The notes under the pieces: generated by a model
What the model was told of the DNA's origin: nothing
The model's input: only the letters and a program-made list of their open reading frames with translations
The model's database searches: none
Assembly: GCA_944323955.1 (NCBI GenBank)
Contig: CALUUK010000007.1
Span: forward strand, 1-64,000
Length of the DNA stretch: 64,000 bases
Direction of reading: 5' to 3'
Source: Candidatus Gastranaerophilales bacterium
GTDB lineage: Bacteria > Cyanobacteriota > Vampirovibrionia > Gastranaerophilales > Gastranaerophilaceae
Made by a program: the position numbers and the translations under genes
Part shown: one piece after another, positions 1-8,817 of the stretch
Layout: every line of letters starts with the position of its first letter
How positions within the stretch are numbered: the first letter of the stretch is position 1

Positions 1-149
1 AATATTATAACAAAAATGTGATATAAAATCAATTCTATGCAATTGAATATATTATTTGTATGTGTGTTTAACTCATTAATTAAAAATAATTTAATGGTTA
101 AAGATATTAAAACAAAAAATTTTTTGATAAATAGTATTTTTATGCGGGT

Positions 150-749
150 GTGATAGAAAAAAGCCAAATACAGGTGAAGAAGAAAGAGCCGATACTTTTA
201 GGAGATGCAAAAACATTAAAAGAAGAAGTACTATCGATATCAGATGTTGAAAAAACTTTGTTCAAAGGCGGAATGATGGGAAACCGTCCGTTAGAAAAGA
301 TACAGCCTGTGGCAAAAAACAGAAAACGAGATAGAAACGATGAAGAAGTATCAAATAATAATAAGAAGAACGCAAAAAGTTATTTATGGGATGAGTTAAT
401 AAATGATTTTGAAAAAGATAATCCTTATGGAATTTTTTGGAAAAATTATAACAATATGAAAGAAGCAAATACACGTGGTGCAGATAAATATTTCCATTCT
501 TTGGCTAATTGTCAAGCTGCACAAAAAGGTCAAGTTGTTCCTGCTTTAAAAATTTCAGTTGCCAGAGAAATTCTTGATACTCCAAAAAACTTAATAAAAG
601 GATTATCTTTTAAAGAAAGTATAAATGATAGTAGAGATGATATGGATGCAAATTTGTTTGGTTTAAAATCCGGACTAAAAAACTTCAATACAGAATGTCG
701 ATATTTGGTCGAGAAATATAGACCGGATAGTTTAGATGAAAAATACTAG
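150..749 (+). CDS. Hypothetical protein, Lys/Asn-rich
   Basis: This is an open frame of 199 residues that I do not recognise. It is hydrophilic and rich in Lys, Asn and Asp, with no signal peptide or membrane segment. The longest frame starts at a GTG at 150 with no Shine-Dalgarno sequence ahead of it; a nearby ATG (142) reads only three codons before a stop. An internal Met-Met at residues 41-42 (ATG at 270 and 273) is a possible alternative start. It ends in TAG and overlaps the convergent gene on the other strand by 4 bases (the shared CTAG). Its place beside a phage structural module suggests accessory cargo or the far end of a prophage, but the sequence gives no function. Confidence 0.5.
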   Translation: MIEKSQIQVKKKEPILLGDAKTLKEEVLSISDVEKTLFKGGMMGNRPLEKIQPVAKNRKRDRNDEEVSNNNKKNAKSYLWDELINDFEKDNPYGIFWKNYNNMKEANTRGADKYFHSLANCQAAQKGQVVPALKISVAREILDTPKNLIKGLSFKESINDSRDDMDANLFGLKSGLKNFNTECRYLVEKYRPDSLDEKY

Positions 750-982
750 TCTTTAAAGAAACAAACATTTTTGTTTTCTATCCAAACTCCATTATGCGAA
801 ATACAGGTATCTTTTGTAATTGTAAATTTTTTATCATGTTCATTTAATTCTAGACCTTGTTCACAAAATCCTGTATCTAAACATGTGTCTATAGAAATAG
901 CATATTTAATATTTTCTTTAAGTATTATAAATACTAAAAATAAAGCAAAAAATATTCCAATTAATATAATGTAAGTTTTCAT
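746..982 (-). CDS. Small membrane-anchored Cys-rich protein
   Basis: A 78-residue protein with an N-terminal hydrophobic segment (about residues 3-22) followed by a short extracytoplasmic domain carrying four Cys (a CLDTGFC motif, then two Cys around a HNGVW stretch). The pattern (membrane anchor, paired Cys, Gly-x-Trp) suggests a small periplasmic or lipoprotein-like domain held by disulfides, which is inference. I do not recognise the family. It is convergent with the gene at 150-749 and lies downstream of the LprI-like gene on the same strand, so the two may be co-transcribed envelope genes acting as accessory cargo of the neighbouring prophage. Confidence 0.55.
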   Translation of the reverse strand: MKTYIILIGIFFALFLVFIILKENIKYAISIDTCLDTGFCEQGLELNEHDKKFTITKDTCISHNGVWIENKNVCFFKD

Positions 983-1018
983 TTTTCTATTTCCAATTCT
1001 ATTTTTTATTGATGTTAT

Positions 1019-1141
1019 TTATTGAATATTGCTTATATTATAATTATCAACTTCTTGATCAGTGTGGATATTGTAAATATATTTTAGAAATAAAGCTCTG
1101 TTTTTTAGAATATTATTTATGTCATCTGCGGCAAGTTTACG
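1019..1141 (-). other. In-frame continuation of the LprI-like gene after TAG
   Basis: Beyond the TAG at 1142-1144 the same frame stays open for 40 codons to a TAA at 1019-1021. It begins RKLAADDINNILKNRALF and contains the KNRALFL pattern expected for the last helix of DUF1311 proteins. It has no start codon of its own, so it is best read as the severed or read-through C-terminus. Confidence 0.6.
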
Positions 1142-1573
1142 CTACATAGAACCTCCGTGTTCAGAAATGTAAGATGTTATTATTTTAATATCGCTTTCTT
1201 TTTGCTTTTCCCATATTTGCTGGCTGTTTATAATTAATTTGTAACGTTCGTTCAAGGAAGTTATTTTAAGAAGGTTTAGATATTTTTGTATTTCTTTATT
1301 CCAGGCTACGTTTGCTTTTTCTAAACAAGATAATGAGTCACTTGTTCTGCCTGTTGAATTTGCAAGACAATTAATTTCTTCTTGCTCAATCGGATGGATG
1401 TACTTTTTCATTTGTTCTTCCACATAATCAGTTTTCGGAACAGTAATGTCTTTATTGATATTTATTGTTGTATCTTTAAGATTAGTTTTGTTTTGTAATC
1501 TTTCACTAATGAAGAAGCCAATAAACATACCTAATATAATAAATAAAGCCGGAAATATAAGCTGCTTTTTCAT
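1142..1573 (-). CDS. LprI/DUF1311-like envelope protein, ended early by TAG
   Basis: The 143-residue frame has an N-terminal hydrophobic anchor (about residues 8-24) and a periplasmic part that matches the lysozyme-inhibitor LprI/DUF1311 layout: a Cys near CLANSTGRTSDSLSCL, an Ala-x-x-x-Trp segment, then Q-x-x-W followed by HGGSM. In that family the GGSM stretch is not the end, since another helix with a T/N-x-x-R-x-x-x-L pattern follows. Here a TAG (1142-1144) stops the frame right after GGSM, and the missing helix is encoded in the same frame just downstream. The gene is either a recent nonsense mutant or is read through. It is divergent from the phage module. Confidence 0.65.
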   Translation of the reverse strand: MKKQLIFPALFIILGMFIGFFISERLQNKTNLKDTTININKDITVPKTDYVEEQMKKYIHPIEQEEINCLANSTGRTSDSLSCLEKANVAWNKEIQKYLNLLKITSLNERYKLIINSQQIWEKQKESDIKIITSYISEHGGSM

Positions 1574-1676
1574 TTTTTTGTTCCTTCCATCTATATTTTA
1601 AAACTTTATTATATATAATATCCTAACATATTTTCATATTTAATTACAGCATATTTTAAAAAGAAAGGACTTATTT

Positions 1677-1877
1677 ATGTGCTCAACACCCAAAATGCCT
1701 TCCGTTCAAGAAACGGAAGTAATTAAGACTGCGACACAGGCGGATGCATCGACTCAGAAATCATCTGCAGTGAATAGGCAGGGCGTCAAGGGAATTATTT
1801 CCCAAAACATCAGAACAACCAATAACGGTTTGGATGATGATGTTATTGCTTCTAAGAAAAAATTATTAGGGGAGTAG
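1677..1877 (+). CDS. Small phage protein upstream of portal
   Basis: A 66-residue hydrophilic protein beginning MCSTPKMPSVQETE. A good ribosome binding site (AAAGGA) precedes the ATG. It ends one base before the portal start, so it is translationally linked to it. Short, Pro/Lys/Gln-rich proteins with an MC start occur directly before the portal in several podovirus genomes, which supports its assignment to the virion module, but its role is unknown. The AT-rich gap at 1574-1676 probably carries divergent promoters: a TATAAT lies at 1614-1619, but I see no clear -35. Confidence 0.6.
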   Translation: MCSTPKMPSVQETEVIKTATQADASTQKSSAVNRQGVKGIISQNIRTTNNGLDDDVIASKKKLLGE

Positions 1878-1878
1878 T

Positions 1879-3531
1879 ATGAAAGAATCAAAATATACAA
1901 AAAGATACTTCCATCAAAGGCGTTCGGAGCTTGATATTGCTTATAATGCCTTTAAACCTGATTGGCAGGATTTGGCGGATTATTTCTTACCCCGCTCCGT
2001 TCGCTTTCTTGCCAGAAATGTAAATAAACAGCCGGCAAAAAACAGAAAAATTAAAGATTCGACTCCTCTTATTGCGGTTCGTAATTTCTCTTCGGGAATG
2101 ATGTCAGGTGCAACAAGCCCTGCAACTAACTGGTTTAAGATAAAGATTAGAGATTACGAGCTTGAGAGTAGTTTTGAAGTAAAAAAATGGTGCGGCGATA
2201 TTGAAAATATTTTTAGAAATATATTTAACGCATCAAATTTATATCGTATTTTGCCTTCTGTATACAAGCAAATAGGCGTATTTGGCATTTCCGTTTTTGC
2301 AATGACATCTGATGAAAATTCTATATTGCGCTGCAGGCTCCTTCCTGTCGGGTCATACAGAATTGCTAAAAATCATAACGGTGAAGTAGATACTATTTGC
2401 CGTGTTTATATGGAAACAGCAAGAAATCTGTATGAACAATTCGGAGAAGAAAATGTTTCAAAAAGCGTTCTTAAGGCTATAGAGTCCGAACGGTATGAAG
2501 AAATGTTTGAAGTTGTTCACTTCGTTGAACCTAACAAAGATTATAAACCTGATTCTGTCTGGGCGGAAGATAAAGCGTTTATTTCCGTTTATTACGAAGA
2601 AGATTCAAAGGAAGATAAATTCCTCTCAAAGAGCGGATTTGATAAATTTCCTTATGCGGTTTTTGAATCTGAAGTTAACGGGGAAGATGTTTATCCTTCG
2701 GAATGCCCGGGGGTTAATGCTCTTCCGGATGTAAAACAGCTTATGAGCATGGTTATTGATGAGGGAAAGGCAGTGAAAAAGATGATCAGCCCTACGTACA
2801 AAGGTCCTGCCAGTCTCAAAAATAAAAAAATGATTGATGCACCTGCTGCTTTTATTGAAGAAGATGAAAACGGAAGAGGACTCTCTCCGATTTATGAAGT
2901 CAACCCGAGAGTATTAGAAGTTGACTCAATTATAGAAAAATTGAAAGAGTCGATTAAAGAAATCTTTTATAATGATTTATTTGCAATGATTTTAAATACG
3001 GCAGAGCGTTCACGTACCGCAACAGAGGTTAATGAACTTAAAGAAGAGAAAATGGTTCTTCTGTCACCTTTGCTTCAACAGATACATAACGGGTTAAGCC
3101 AGGTTATGAGCTGGGTTTTTGAAGAATGTGCAAAACTTAAAATTCTGCCTGAACCGCCGGCTGCAATCAGAAACTCAAATCTGGAAATAGAATTTGTCTC
3201 TACGCTTGCTCAGGCCCAAAAAGCAGTAAAAATATCCGCTATGGAAAGATTTACTACTTTTGCGATTAATCTTGCAAATTCAATAGAGCCTTCATTAAAA
3301 ATGAAACTTAATGTTAACAAGATTGTAGATGATTATGCGGAATATGCAAATATATCACCCGAACAGATTGTACCTACCGAGGAAGTGGAGAAATTTAAAA
3401 AACAACAAGAAGAACTGCAATCTCAGCAGCAGGTTATATCACAGGTGAAAGAAGGCTCTGAAATAATAAAAAATATTGCCGGTACAGATGCTTCCGGAAG
3501 TGAATTGTTGTCAAAATTAGGATTACTTTAA
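1879..3531 (+). CDS. Phage portal (head-to-tail connector) protein
   Basis: This 550-residue protein belongs to the podoviral head-to-tail connector family (T7 gp8-like). The N-terminus shows the family signature: an RRSELDIAYNAFKPDW region, DLADYFLP, and a later NFSSGMMSGATSPATNWF segment (about residues 68-87). Length and position fit. It would form the dodecameric ring at the capsid vertex through which DNA is packaged and ejected. The C-terminal 50 residues are Gln/Glu-rich and probably helical. It is followed after 15 bases by the putative scaffold gene. The terminase that normally precedes the portal is not in this window. Confidence 0.9.
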   Translation: MKESKYTKRYFHQRRSELDIAYNAFKPDWQDLADYFLPRSVRFLARNVNKQPAKNRKIKDSTPLIAVRNFSSGMMSGATSPATNWFKIKIRDYELESSFEVKKWCGDIENIFRNIFNASNLYRILPSVYKQIGVFGISVFAMTSDENSILRCRLLPVGSYRIAKNHNGEVDTICRVYMETARNLYEQFGEENVSKSVLKAIESERYEEMFEVVHFVEPNKDYKPDSVWAEDKAFISVYYEEDSKEDKFLSKSGFDKFPYAVFESEVNGEDVYPSECPGVNALPDVKQLMSMVIDEGKAVKKMISPTYKGPASLKNKKMIDAPAAFIEEDENGRGLSPIYEVNPRVLEVDSIIEKLKESIKEIFYNDLFAMILNTAERSRTATEVNELKEEKMVLLSPLLQQIHNGLSQVMSWVFEECAKLKILPEPPAAIRNSNLEIEFVSTLAQAQKAVKISAMERFTTFAINLANSIEPSLKMKLNVNKIVDDYAEYANISPEQIVPTEEVEKFKKQQEELQSQQQVISQVKEGSEIIKNIAGTDASGSELLSKLGLL

Positions 3532-3546
3532 AAAGGAGAATAAAAA

Positions 3547-4146
3547 ATGAACTTTGAAGAACAAACAGAACAACCGTCATTAGAAATCAAAGGCCTTGGT
3601 GAAAGTGCTTATGAAGCACCGAAACAGGCATTACCGCAAGAGGAAGATAATGCCATATATTTTGGCAGACCGGAATATTATGATTATTCCGATATAGAAT
3701 TACCTGAAAATTATGATTACGATCAGGATTTGTTGAATGAGTTTAATGAGCTTGCCGCAAAATACAATCTGTCACAAAAAGGTGCAAACGAATTAATGTC
3801 AATGGCAGTGAGGCTGACAAAGCTGACGGGAGATAATCTCTCACAAGCTATGGCTGAACAAACAAGACAACAACAGGAAAGTTACAGACAAATGCTTAAT
3901 ACGGACAGAGAAATAGGCGGGGTAAGATTATTAAATACAATCAATACCGCTAATATTGCATATTCGGAATTTGCCGATGATGAAGTACAGCGAATACTTA
4001 GTGAAACAGGATTAAATTGTCATCCTAAATTTGTAAAAATGTTCTACAAAATAGGAAAAAGAATGCAAAATGACTCGGTATACGGTATTAATTCCCCTGC
4101 AATATTAAAAGAAAGCAGGGAAGATATTCTCTTCCCCACAATGTAG
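3547..4146 (+). CDS. Putative phage scaffolding/capsid assembly protein
   Basis: A 199-residue acidic protein between portal and major capsid genes, the usual place for a scaffolding protein. The first 60 residues are acidic and Tyr-rich. The middle is predicted helical and Gln-rich (AMAEQTRQQQESYRQ). Near the C-terminus a GLNCHPKFVKMFYKIGK segment resembles the late helix of many phage assembly proteins, in which a Pro-x-hydrophobic-hydrophobic run is followed by an IGK. Assignment rests mainly on position. A good ribosome binding site (AAAGGAG) precedes the ATG. Confidence 0.6.
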   Translation: MNFEEQTEQPSLEIKGLGESAYEAPKQALPQEEDNAIYFGRPEYYDYSDIELPENYDYDQDLLNEFNELAAKYNLSQKGANELMSMAVRLTKLTGDNLSQAMAEQTRQQQESYRQMLNTDREIGGVRLLNTINTANIAYSEFADDEVQRILSETGLNCHPKFVKMFYKIGKRMQNDSVYGINSPAILKESREDILFPTM

Positions 4147-4198
4147 TGAAATCTTTAATGATTTCAAAGATTAATAAGTAAAAGAAAGGAGATTGCCA

Positions 4199-5194
4199 AT
4201 GGCAACATTAAGTGCCGGTTATTTAACACTGGCTGACAGATTTAAAAGAACGGAAAACGGCAAAATTGCCGCTGAAATCATCGAAATGATGACCGAAACA
4301 AACGAAGTACTGCAAGATGCTACCGCTCTTCAATGTAATGACGGTTCAAACCATATTACAACAATAAGAACAGGGCTTCCTTCTGCTGTTTTCAGAAAAT
4401 TGTACGGTTATGTACCGACGTCAAAATCGACAACAGAACAAGTAAAAGATGTTACAGGTATGCTTGAAACATTCTCTATAGTTGATGTTGATTTGGTTGA
4501 TAAATCTGAAAATCCCAAATTATTCAGATTATCCGAGTCATCAGCTTTTATTGAAGCCATGAATCAGAAACTGCAAGAAACAATTTTTTACGGAAGTATT
4601 AAAGAAAATGCTGCTGCTTTTGACGGACTTGCCGTAAGATATTCAAAAAAATCAACAGATACAAAGAAAATAGGCTCCAATATTATTGATGCAGGCTCAA
4701 CAGGTACGGATAATACATCAATATGGTTTGTCACCTGGGGTGATCAACATACTTCTCTTCTTTATCCGCAAGGTTCACAAGCAGGTGTTCAGCATAAAGA
4801 TGACGGTGTTATGACTGAAACAAGCTCTACCGGCGGAAAGAGAAAAGTATATCAGGATCATTTTAAAATGGATGTCGGTCTTTCTGTAAGAGATTGGCGC
4901 TCAACCTGTCGTATTGCAAATATCAGTATTGCTAATCTTGCCGGTGATAATGCGGTTGATTTGGAAGCACTCTTGAATAAGGCTTATTACAAAATAAGAA
5001 GATTTGCCAAAACGGGTAAAACTTGTATTTATTGTAATTCAACCGTCTTAATGTATTTTGAAGCACAATTGAAGGCTAAAACAAATGTTAACTTCACAAT
5101 AAAAGAATATTTGAATGATAATATCCTTCACTATAAAAATATACCTATTCGCGAGTGTGAACAAATTACTTGTGAAGAAGAGTTAGTATCTTAA
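4199..5194 (+). CDS. Phage major capsid protein
   Basis: A 331-residue protein starting MATLSAGYLTLADR. I chose the ATG at 4199 because the AAAGGAG at 4185-4191 is at ideal distance; a TTG at 4193 in the same frame is too close. Content (an N-terminal arm with LADR, a long central beta region, a FKMDVGLSVRDWRSTCRI segment and a late GKTCIYCNSTV) matches the major capsid protein type (GP7-like family) seen in podoviruses with a Bbp16 cement protein. It follows the scaffold and precedes the cement gene, in canonical order. HK97-type fold is inferred from the family. Confidence 0.8.
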   Translation: MATLSAGYLTLADRFKRTENGKIAAEIIEMMTETNEVLQDATALQCNDGSNHITTIRTGLPSAVFRKLYGYVPTSKSTTEQVKDVTGMLETFSIVDVDLVDKSENPKLFRLSESSAFIEAMNQKLQETIFYGSIKENAAAFDGLAVRYSKKSTDTKKIGSNIIDAGSTGTDNTSIWFVTWGDQHTSLLYPQGSQAGVQHKDDGVMTETSSTGGKRKVYQDHFKMDVGLSVRDWRSTCRIANISIANLAGDNAVDLEALLNKAYYKIRRFAKTGKTCIYCNSTVLMYFEAQLKAKTNVNFTIKEYLNDNILHYKNIPIRECEQITCEEELVS

Positions 5195-5214
5195 AAATTA
5201 GATTGGAGAAAAAA

Positions 5215-5613
5215 ATGATATTAGATGAACAAACATTATTTTCTGATAATCAGAAAATTACAGCAAATGGTGCTTCAACAAATATATTGGATTTCGGAAA
5301 GTCCGAAATGTCTTTCGGTACTCCTGTTACATTATTTATACAGGTTACAGAGGATTTTGATAAATTAACAAGTCTTAAAATTACCGTACAGACTTCTGCG
5401 GTTGAAGCATTTACATCACCGGTTGATTTAATCGATCAAACTATTACTTTGGAAAACTTAAAAAAAGGAATGGTTTCCGCAATTAAATTCTTACCTAAAG
5501 GAAATTTAGGATATATGAGATTATACTATACGATTACCGGTACCGCACCATCTAAAGGCGCTGTATTTGCAGGCATTGCTGATTCACTGCAAGAAAGTTT
5601 TCATAATATATAG
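5215..5613 (+). CDS. Bbp16-like capsid cement protein
   Basis: A 132-residue protein starting MILDEQTLFSDNQKI, followed by NGASTNILDFG and a GTPVTLFIQV strand. This layout is that of the Bbp16 family first seen in Bordetella phage BPP-1, a decoration protein that binds the capsid surface and stabilises it. I chose the ATG at 5215 because the GGAG at 5205-5208 serves it; a TTG at 5203 lies within that site. It lies directly after the major capsid gene and is followed by a hairpin terminator, closing the head module. Confidence 0.8.
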   Translation: MILDEQTLFSDNQKITANGASTNILDFGKSEMSFGTPVTLFIQVTEDFDKLTSLKITVQTSAVEAFTSPVDLIDQTITLENLKKGMVSAIKFLPKGNLGYMRLYYTITGTAPSKGAVFAGIADSLQESFHNI

Positions 5614-5628
5614 TACACACCATTTTTT

Positions 5629-5685
5629 GATATCCGGTATTTTCCTTTCCAACATCTTATGCCGGATATCTTTTCTTTTATTTTT
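5629..5685 (+). terminator. Hairpin terminator between head and tail modules
   Basis: Arms at 5629-5640 and 5659-5670 pair over 12 bases (one G-T pair) around an 18-base loop, followed by two T-rich runs. It probably reduces transcription from the head genes into the tail genes. Confidence 0.65.
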
Positions 5686-5702
5686 TTATACGAGGAGTAA
5701 AA

Positions 5703-6293
5703 ATGAATTATACAAAAGCTAAAATCTTTAATATTGCTCTTAAAAATTTAAGAGTCAGTATAAGTATTCAAAATTCAAATCAGTCAGATAAAAATACTAT
5801 AATACTCAATGAATATTATGATATTGCAAAAGAACAGGTATTAAAAGATTTTGATTGGAATTTTGCAAGTTCATACAGAGAATTGACTTTAACGGGAAAT
5901 ATTCCTATGAATCCTAAATTTTTGTATGAATATGACTATCCTAATGATTGTATATTTGCACATGAGTTAATATCATATATGGATGAAGATATATCCGAAT
6001 TTGAAGTTGCGGCAAATTCTTCAGGACAGAAAGTAATTAATGCTAATATTACGCCTGCCGTTTTAAGATATACAAAGGCTGTTGAAAACGAAATATTTTT
6101 CTCAACGGAATTTACAATGGCCTTGTGCTGGTATCTTGCCTTTTTAGCCGCACCTGCAATTACGGGTAATCGCAGTATTCAAAGTGATTGTCTGAATGTA
6201 TATACAAGCATAATAGCAAAAGCAAAATCAATTAATGCTTCTGAAGGTTATATAAAAAATAAAGATAATTGTTCCTGGATAGATATTAGATAA
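5703..6293 (+). CDS. Tail tubular protein A-like (head-tail adaptor)
   Basis: A 196-residue protein resembling T7 gp11 tail tubular protein A: MNYTKAKIFNIALKNL at the start, then a DIAKEQVLKDFDWNFA segment and a central Y-x-Y-P-x-D-C motif (about residue 81), which is typical of this adaptor family. It forms the ring that joins the portal to the nozzle in short-tailed phages. A ribosome binding site (GAGGAG) precedes the ATG. Its place, right before the large tail protein B, is as expected. Confidence 0.8.
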   Translation: MNYTKAKIFNIALKNLRVSISIQNSNQSDKNTIILNEYYDIAKEQVLKDFDWNFASSYRELTLTGNIPMNPKFLYEYDYPNDCIFAHELISYMDEDISEFEVAANSSGQKVINANITPAVLRYTKAVENEIFFSTEFTMALCWYLAFLAAPAITGNRSIQSDCLNVYTSIIAKAKSINASEGYIKNKDNCSWIDIR

Positions 6294-6303
6294 AGAGGTA
6301 GAA

Positions 6304-8355
6304 ATGACTCGTTATACACAAAAATCTTTTACAGGCGGAGAGTTAAGTCCTGCTTTGTATGCAAGAAATGACTTGGCAAAATATTCCGTAGGATTAAAGA
6401 CATTAAAGAACGGTTTCGTAAGAGCTGAAGGCTGTGTGAGTAACAGGGCGGGCCTTGAACTTGTTTGCGAAGTAAAAAATTCCAATTCAAAAGTCAGAAT
6501 AATACCTTTTTCGTTCAATACGGAACAGACATACATAATTGAACTCGGAGATAAATATGCACGATTTATCAAAGACGGCGGTCAAATTATTGATCCGGAG
6601 GAGCTTTCTTTGGTTGAAATTGAAACTCCATATAGTCAAGACGATCTTTTTAATATTAAATTTGCGCAAAATGCGGATGTTCTTACTCTTTGCCATAATA
6701 ATTATGAGGCAGCCGAACTTTCAAGAAATTCTCATTATGACTGGACCCTGGAAACAATAAACTTTAAACCTCAAATACTTCCTCCTGAAGAAGTTACGGG
6801 TTACTGGACGGGCGGCAGTGAAAATCTCAATGTATATAAATATGTTGTTACTGCAGTTAAAAATAATACTTATGAAGAAAGTACCCGCTCTGAAGCTGTA
6901 AGTATAACCGGTGAATATGAAGCGTCCTGGGGTGTTTCCGAATATATAACAATAAATTTTTCCGCAGTTGAAGATGCCGCGGAATATAATGTGTACAGAG
7001 AAGTAAACGGTGTATATGCTTATGTGGGTACAACATCTAATACTACTTTTGTTGATAATAAAATTGAACCTGATTTATCTTCAACGGCACCTGTGTATAA
7101 AAATCCTTTTGAAAACGGAAATAATCCCGCATGTATAAATTATTTTCAGCAAAGAAAAATCTACGGATGTTTAAAAGATAATCCTCAACAGGTTGTTGCT
7201 TCCCAGACTGCCACTAATAATAACTTTAATATTTCAAGACCGTTAGCGGCATCCGATTCAATAAATGTGACACTTTCTGAAAGAGAAGTTAATGAAATAA
7301 GGCATATTATTGCTCTTAATGATTTAATACTGTTAACTTCCGGCGGAGAATGGAAATTAAACGGTTCTGACGGTACTTTTGCCGCTTCTTCTTCCATTGT
7401 TGCTTCTCCGCAAAGTTTTTACGGATGTTCTCATGTCCCGCCGGTTGTATCCGGTAACATGATTCTTTTTGCACAGTCCGGCGGTTCTGTTATAAGAGAT
7501 TTAGGGTATACATATGTATCTGACAGCTATGACGGAGAAGAATTATCAATCTTCGCAAATCACCTTTTTGAGGGTAAACAGGTTGTCGATATGGCATATG
7601 CAAAGGAGCCTTATCGTATTTTATGGTGCGTTATGTCGGACGGCAGTTTGAATGCTTTAACGTATAACAAAAAACAAGAAGTTGCCGGCTGGCACAGGCA
7701 TGAAACAAAAGGAGCATTTGAGTCGGTTGCCGTTGTTCGTGAAAATTTTGAAGATGTTGCTTATTTTGTTGTAAGACGTGAAATTAACGGTGAAACAAAA
7801 CGTTTTATTGAAAGAATGGCAACAAGAATTGTTGATGAAACTCAAAACGGTATATTTCTTGATTGTTCCTTGAAGTATAAAGGTGATCCTATAAAAAAAA
7901 TCACGGGACTTGATCATCTTGAGGGTGAAGTAGTTAATATTTTGGCGGATGCTAATGTGATAACCGGTAAGAAAGTTGAAAACGGCAGCATTGTTTTAGA
8001 TTATCCGGCATCAAAAATAATTGCGGGATTGCCATATGAATTTGAATTGGAAACATTGAATCTTGAAAATGAAAATACTCACGGATTTCGTAAAATAGTT
8101 AATTCCATTTCTGTTCAGGTAGATAAAACACGTGAAGATTTCTTTGTTGTGGGAACAAACGGAAATGTTATGCAAAACCGAAGAAGTATTAAAAGTATAA
8201 ATGATTCTAATTATCTTCATTCCGGAAATATTGATATTTATGCGGTATCCGATTACACGGATACGGCAAGCGTACATCTTAAACAAACTTATCCGTTTCC
8301 TATAACCGTAAATTCAATATCCTTTGATATTACGATGGAGGATACCAATGCTTAA
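6304..8355 (+). CDS. Tail tubular protein B-like (tail nozzle)
   Basis: A 683-residue beta-rich protein. The N-terminus carries the hallmark of the podoviral tail tube/nozzle family: SFTGGELSPALYARNDLAKY followed by a GCVSNRAGLELV segment. A fibronectin-like middle region (about residues 160-255) with YKYVVTAVKNNTYEES and AEYNVYR follows. In short-tailed phages this protein makes the distal tube and is often the attachment base for fibres. Its stop overlaps the start of the next gene by 8 bases, indicating translational coupling. Confidence 0.85.
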   Translation: MTRYTQKSFTGGELSPALYARNDLAKYSVGLKTLKNGFVRAEGCVSNRAGLELVCEVKNSNSKVRIIPFSFNTEQTYIIELGDKYARFIKDGGQIIDPEELSLVEIETPYSQDDLFNIKFAQNADVLTLCHNNYEAAELSRNSHYDWTLETINFKPQILPPEEVTGYWTGGSENLNVYKYVVTAVKNNTYEESTRSEAVSITGEYEASWGVSEYITINFSAVEDAAEYNVYREVNGVYAYVGTTSNTTFVDNKIEPDLSSTAPVYKNPFENGNNPACINYFQQRKIYGCLKDNPQQVVASQTATNNNFNISRPLAASDSINVTLSEREVNEIRHIIALNDLILLTSGGEWKLNGSDGTFAASSSIVASPQSFYGCSHVPPVVSGNMILFAQSGGSVIRDLGYTYVSDSYDGEELSIFANHLFEGKQVVDMAYAKEPYRILWCVMSDGSLNALTYNKKQEVAGWHRHETKGAFESVAVVRENFEDVAYFVVRREINGETKRFIERMATRIVDETQNGIFLDCSLKYKGDPIKKITGLDHLEGEVVNILADANVITGKKVENGSIVLDYPASKIIAGLPYEFELETLNLENENTHGFRKIVNSISVQVDKTREDFFVVGTNGNVMQNRRSIKSINDSNYLHSGNIDIYAVSDYTDTASVHLKQTYPFPITVNSISFDITMEDTNA

Positions 8356-8806
8356 AACGGATAAAAACATTGATGATGTCAATTTTATTCTTGATAATTT
8401 AAGAAAGGAAGACTTAGAAGAGATTATTGAACTATGGGGAAATGATTGGAAAGACAAGTTTATAAAAAATACAATGTCTACCGAATTTTTGATTCTTACA
8501 AATAATAATATTCCAATTGCAATGGGCGGAATTGTTCCTGTCGGTACGGCTGAATCAGGCATTGCCTGTGTATGGCTTATTTGTTCAAAGTATGTTAAAA
8601 ACAATAGAATATTATTATTAAAGACAATAAAAAAACAAATTGATAGTGCATCTTCTGAGTTTAACGTTTTTTATAACTATATTTATAAACTGAATTTTGA
8701 GGCTAAAAAATGGCTTAAAAATCTCGGTTTCAAATTTGATAATCCTTCTCCTCCAAATTTGGAGGTACGGGAAGGATTTGAATTTTTTTATAAATTAAAC
8801 AGATAG
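8348..8806 (+). CDS. T7 gp13-like / acetyltransferase-fold phage protein
   Basis: A 152-residue protein with a GNAT-like pattern: a central strand and turn in IPIAMGGIVPVG, a helix, and a late LGFKF motif ending in GFEFFYKLNR. Proteins of this shape at this place are the T7 gp13 family, which help virion assembly rather than acting as proven acetyltransferases. I chose the ATG at 8348 because GGAGG at 8337-8341 precedes it, although the frame is open to 8324. It overlaps the end of the tail tube B gene. Confidence 0.65.
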   Translation: MLKTDKNIDDVNFILDNLRKEDLEEIIELWGNDWKDKFIKNTMSTEFLILTNNNIPIAMGGIVPVGTAESGIACVWLICSKYVKNNRILLLKTIKKQIDSASSEFNVFYNYIYKLNFEAKKWLKNLGFKFDNPSPPNLEVREGFEFFYKLNR

Positions 8807-8817
8807 AAAGGTTATAT

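Noticed and set aside
4193-4198. TTG start for the major capsid protein
   Set aside because: It sits one or two bases after the Shine-Dalgarno sequence, while the ATG at 4199 has ideal spacing and gives the family N-terminus.
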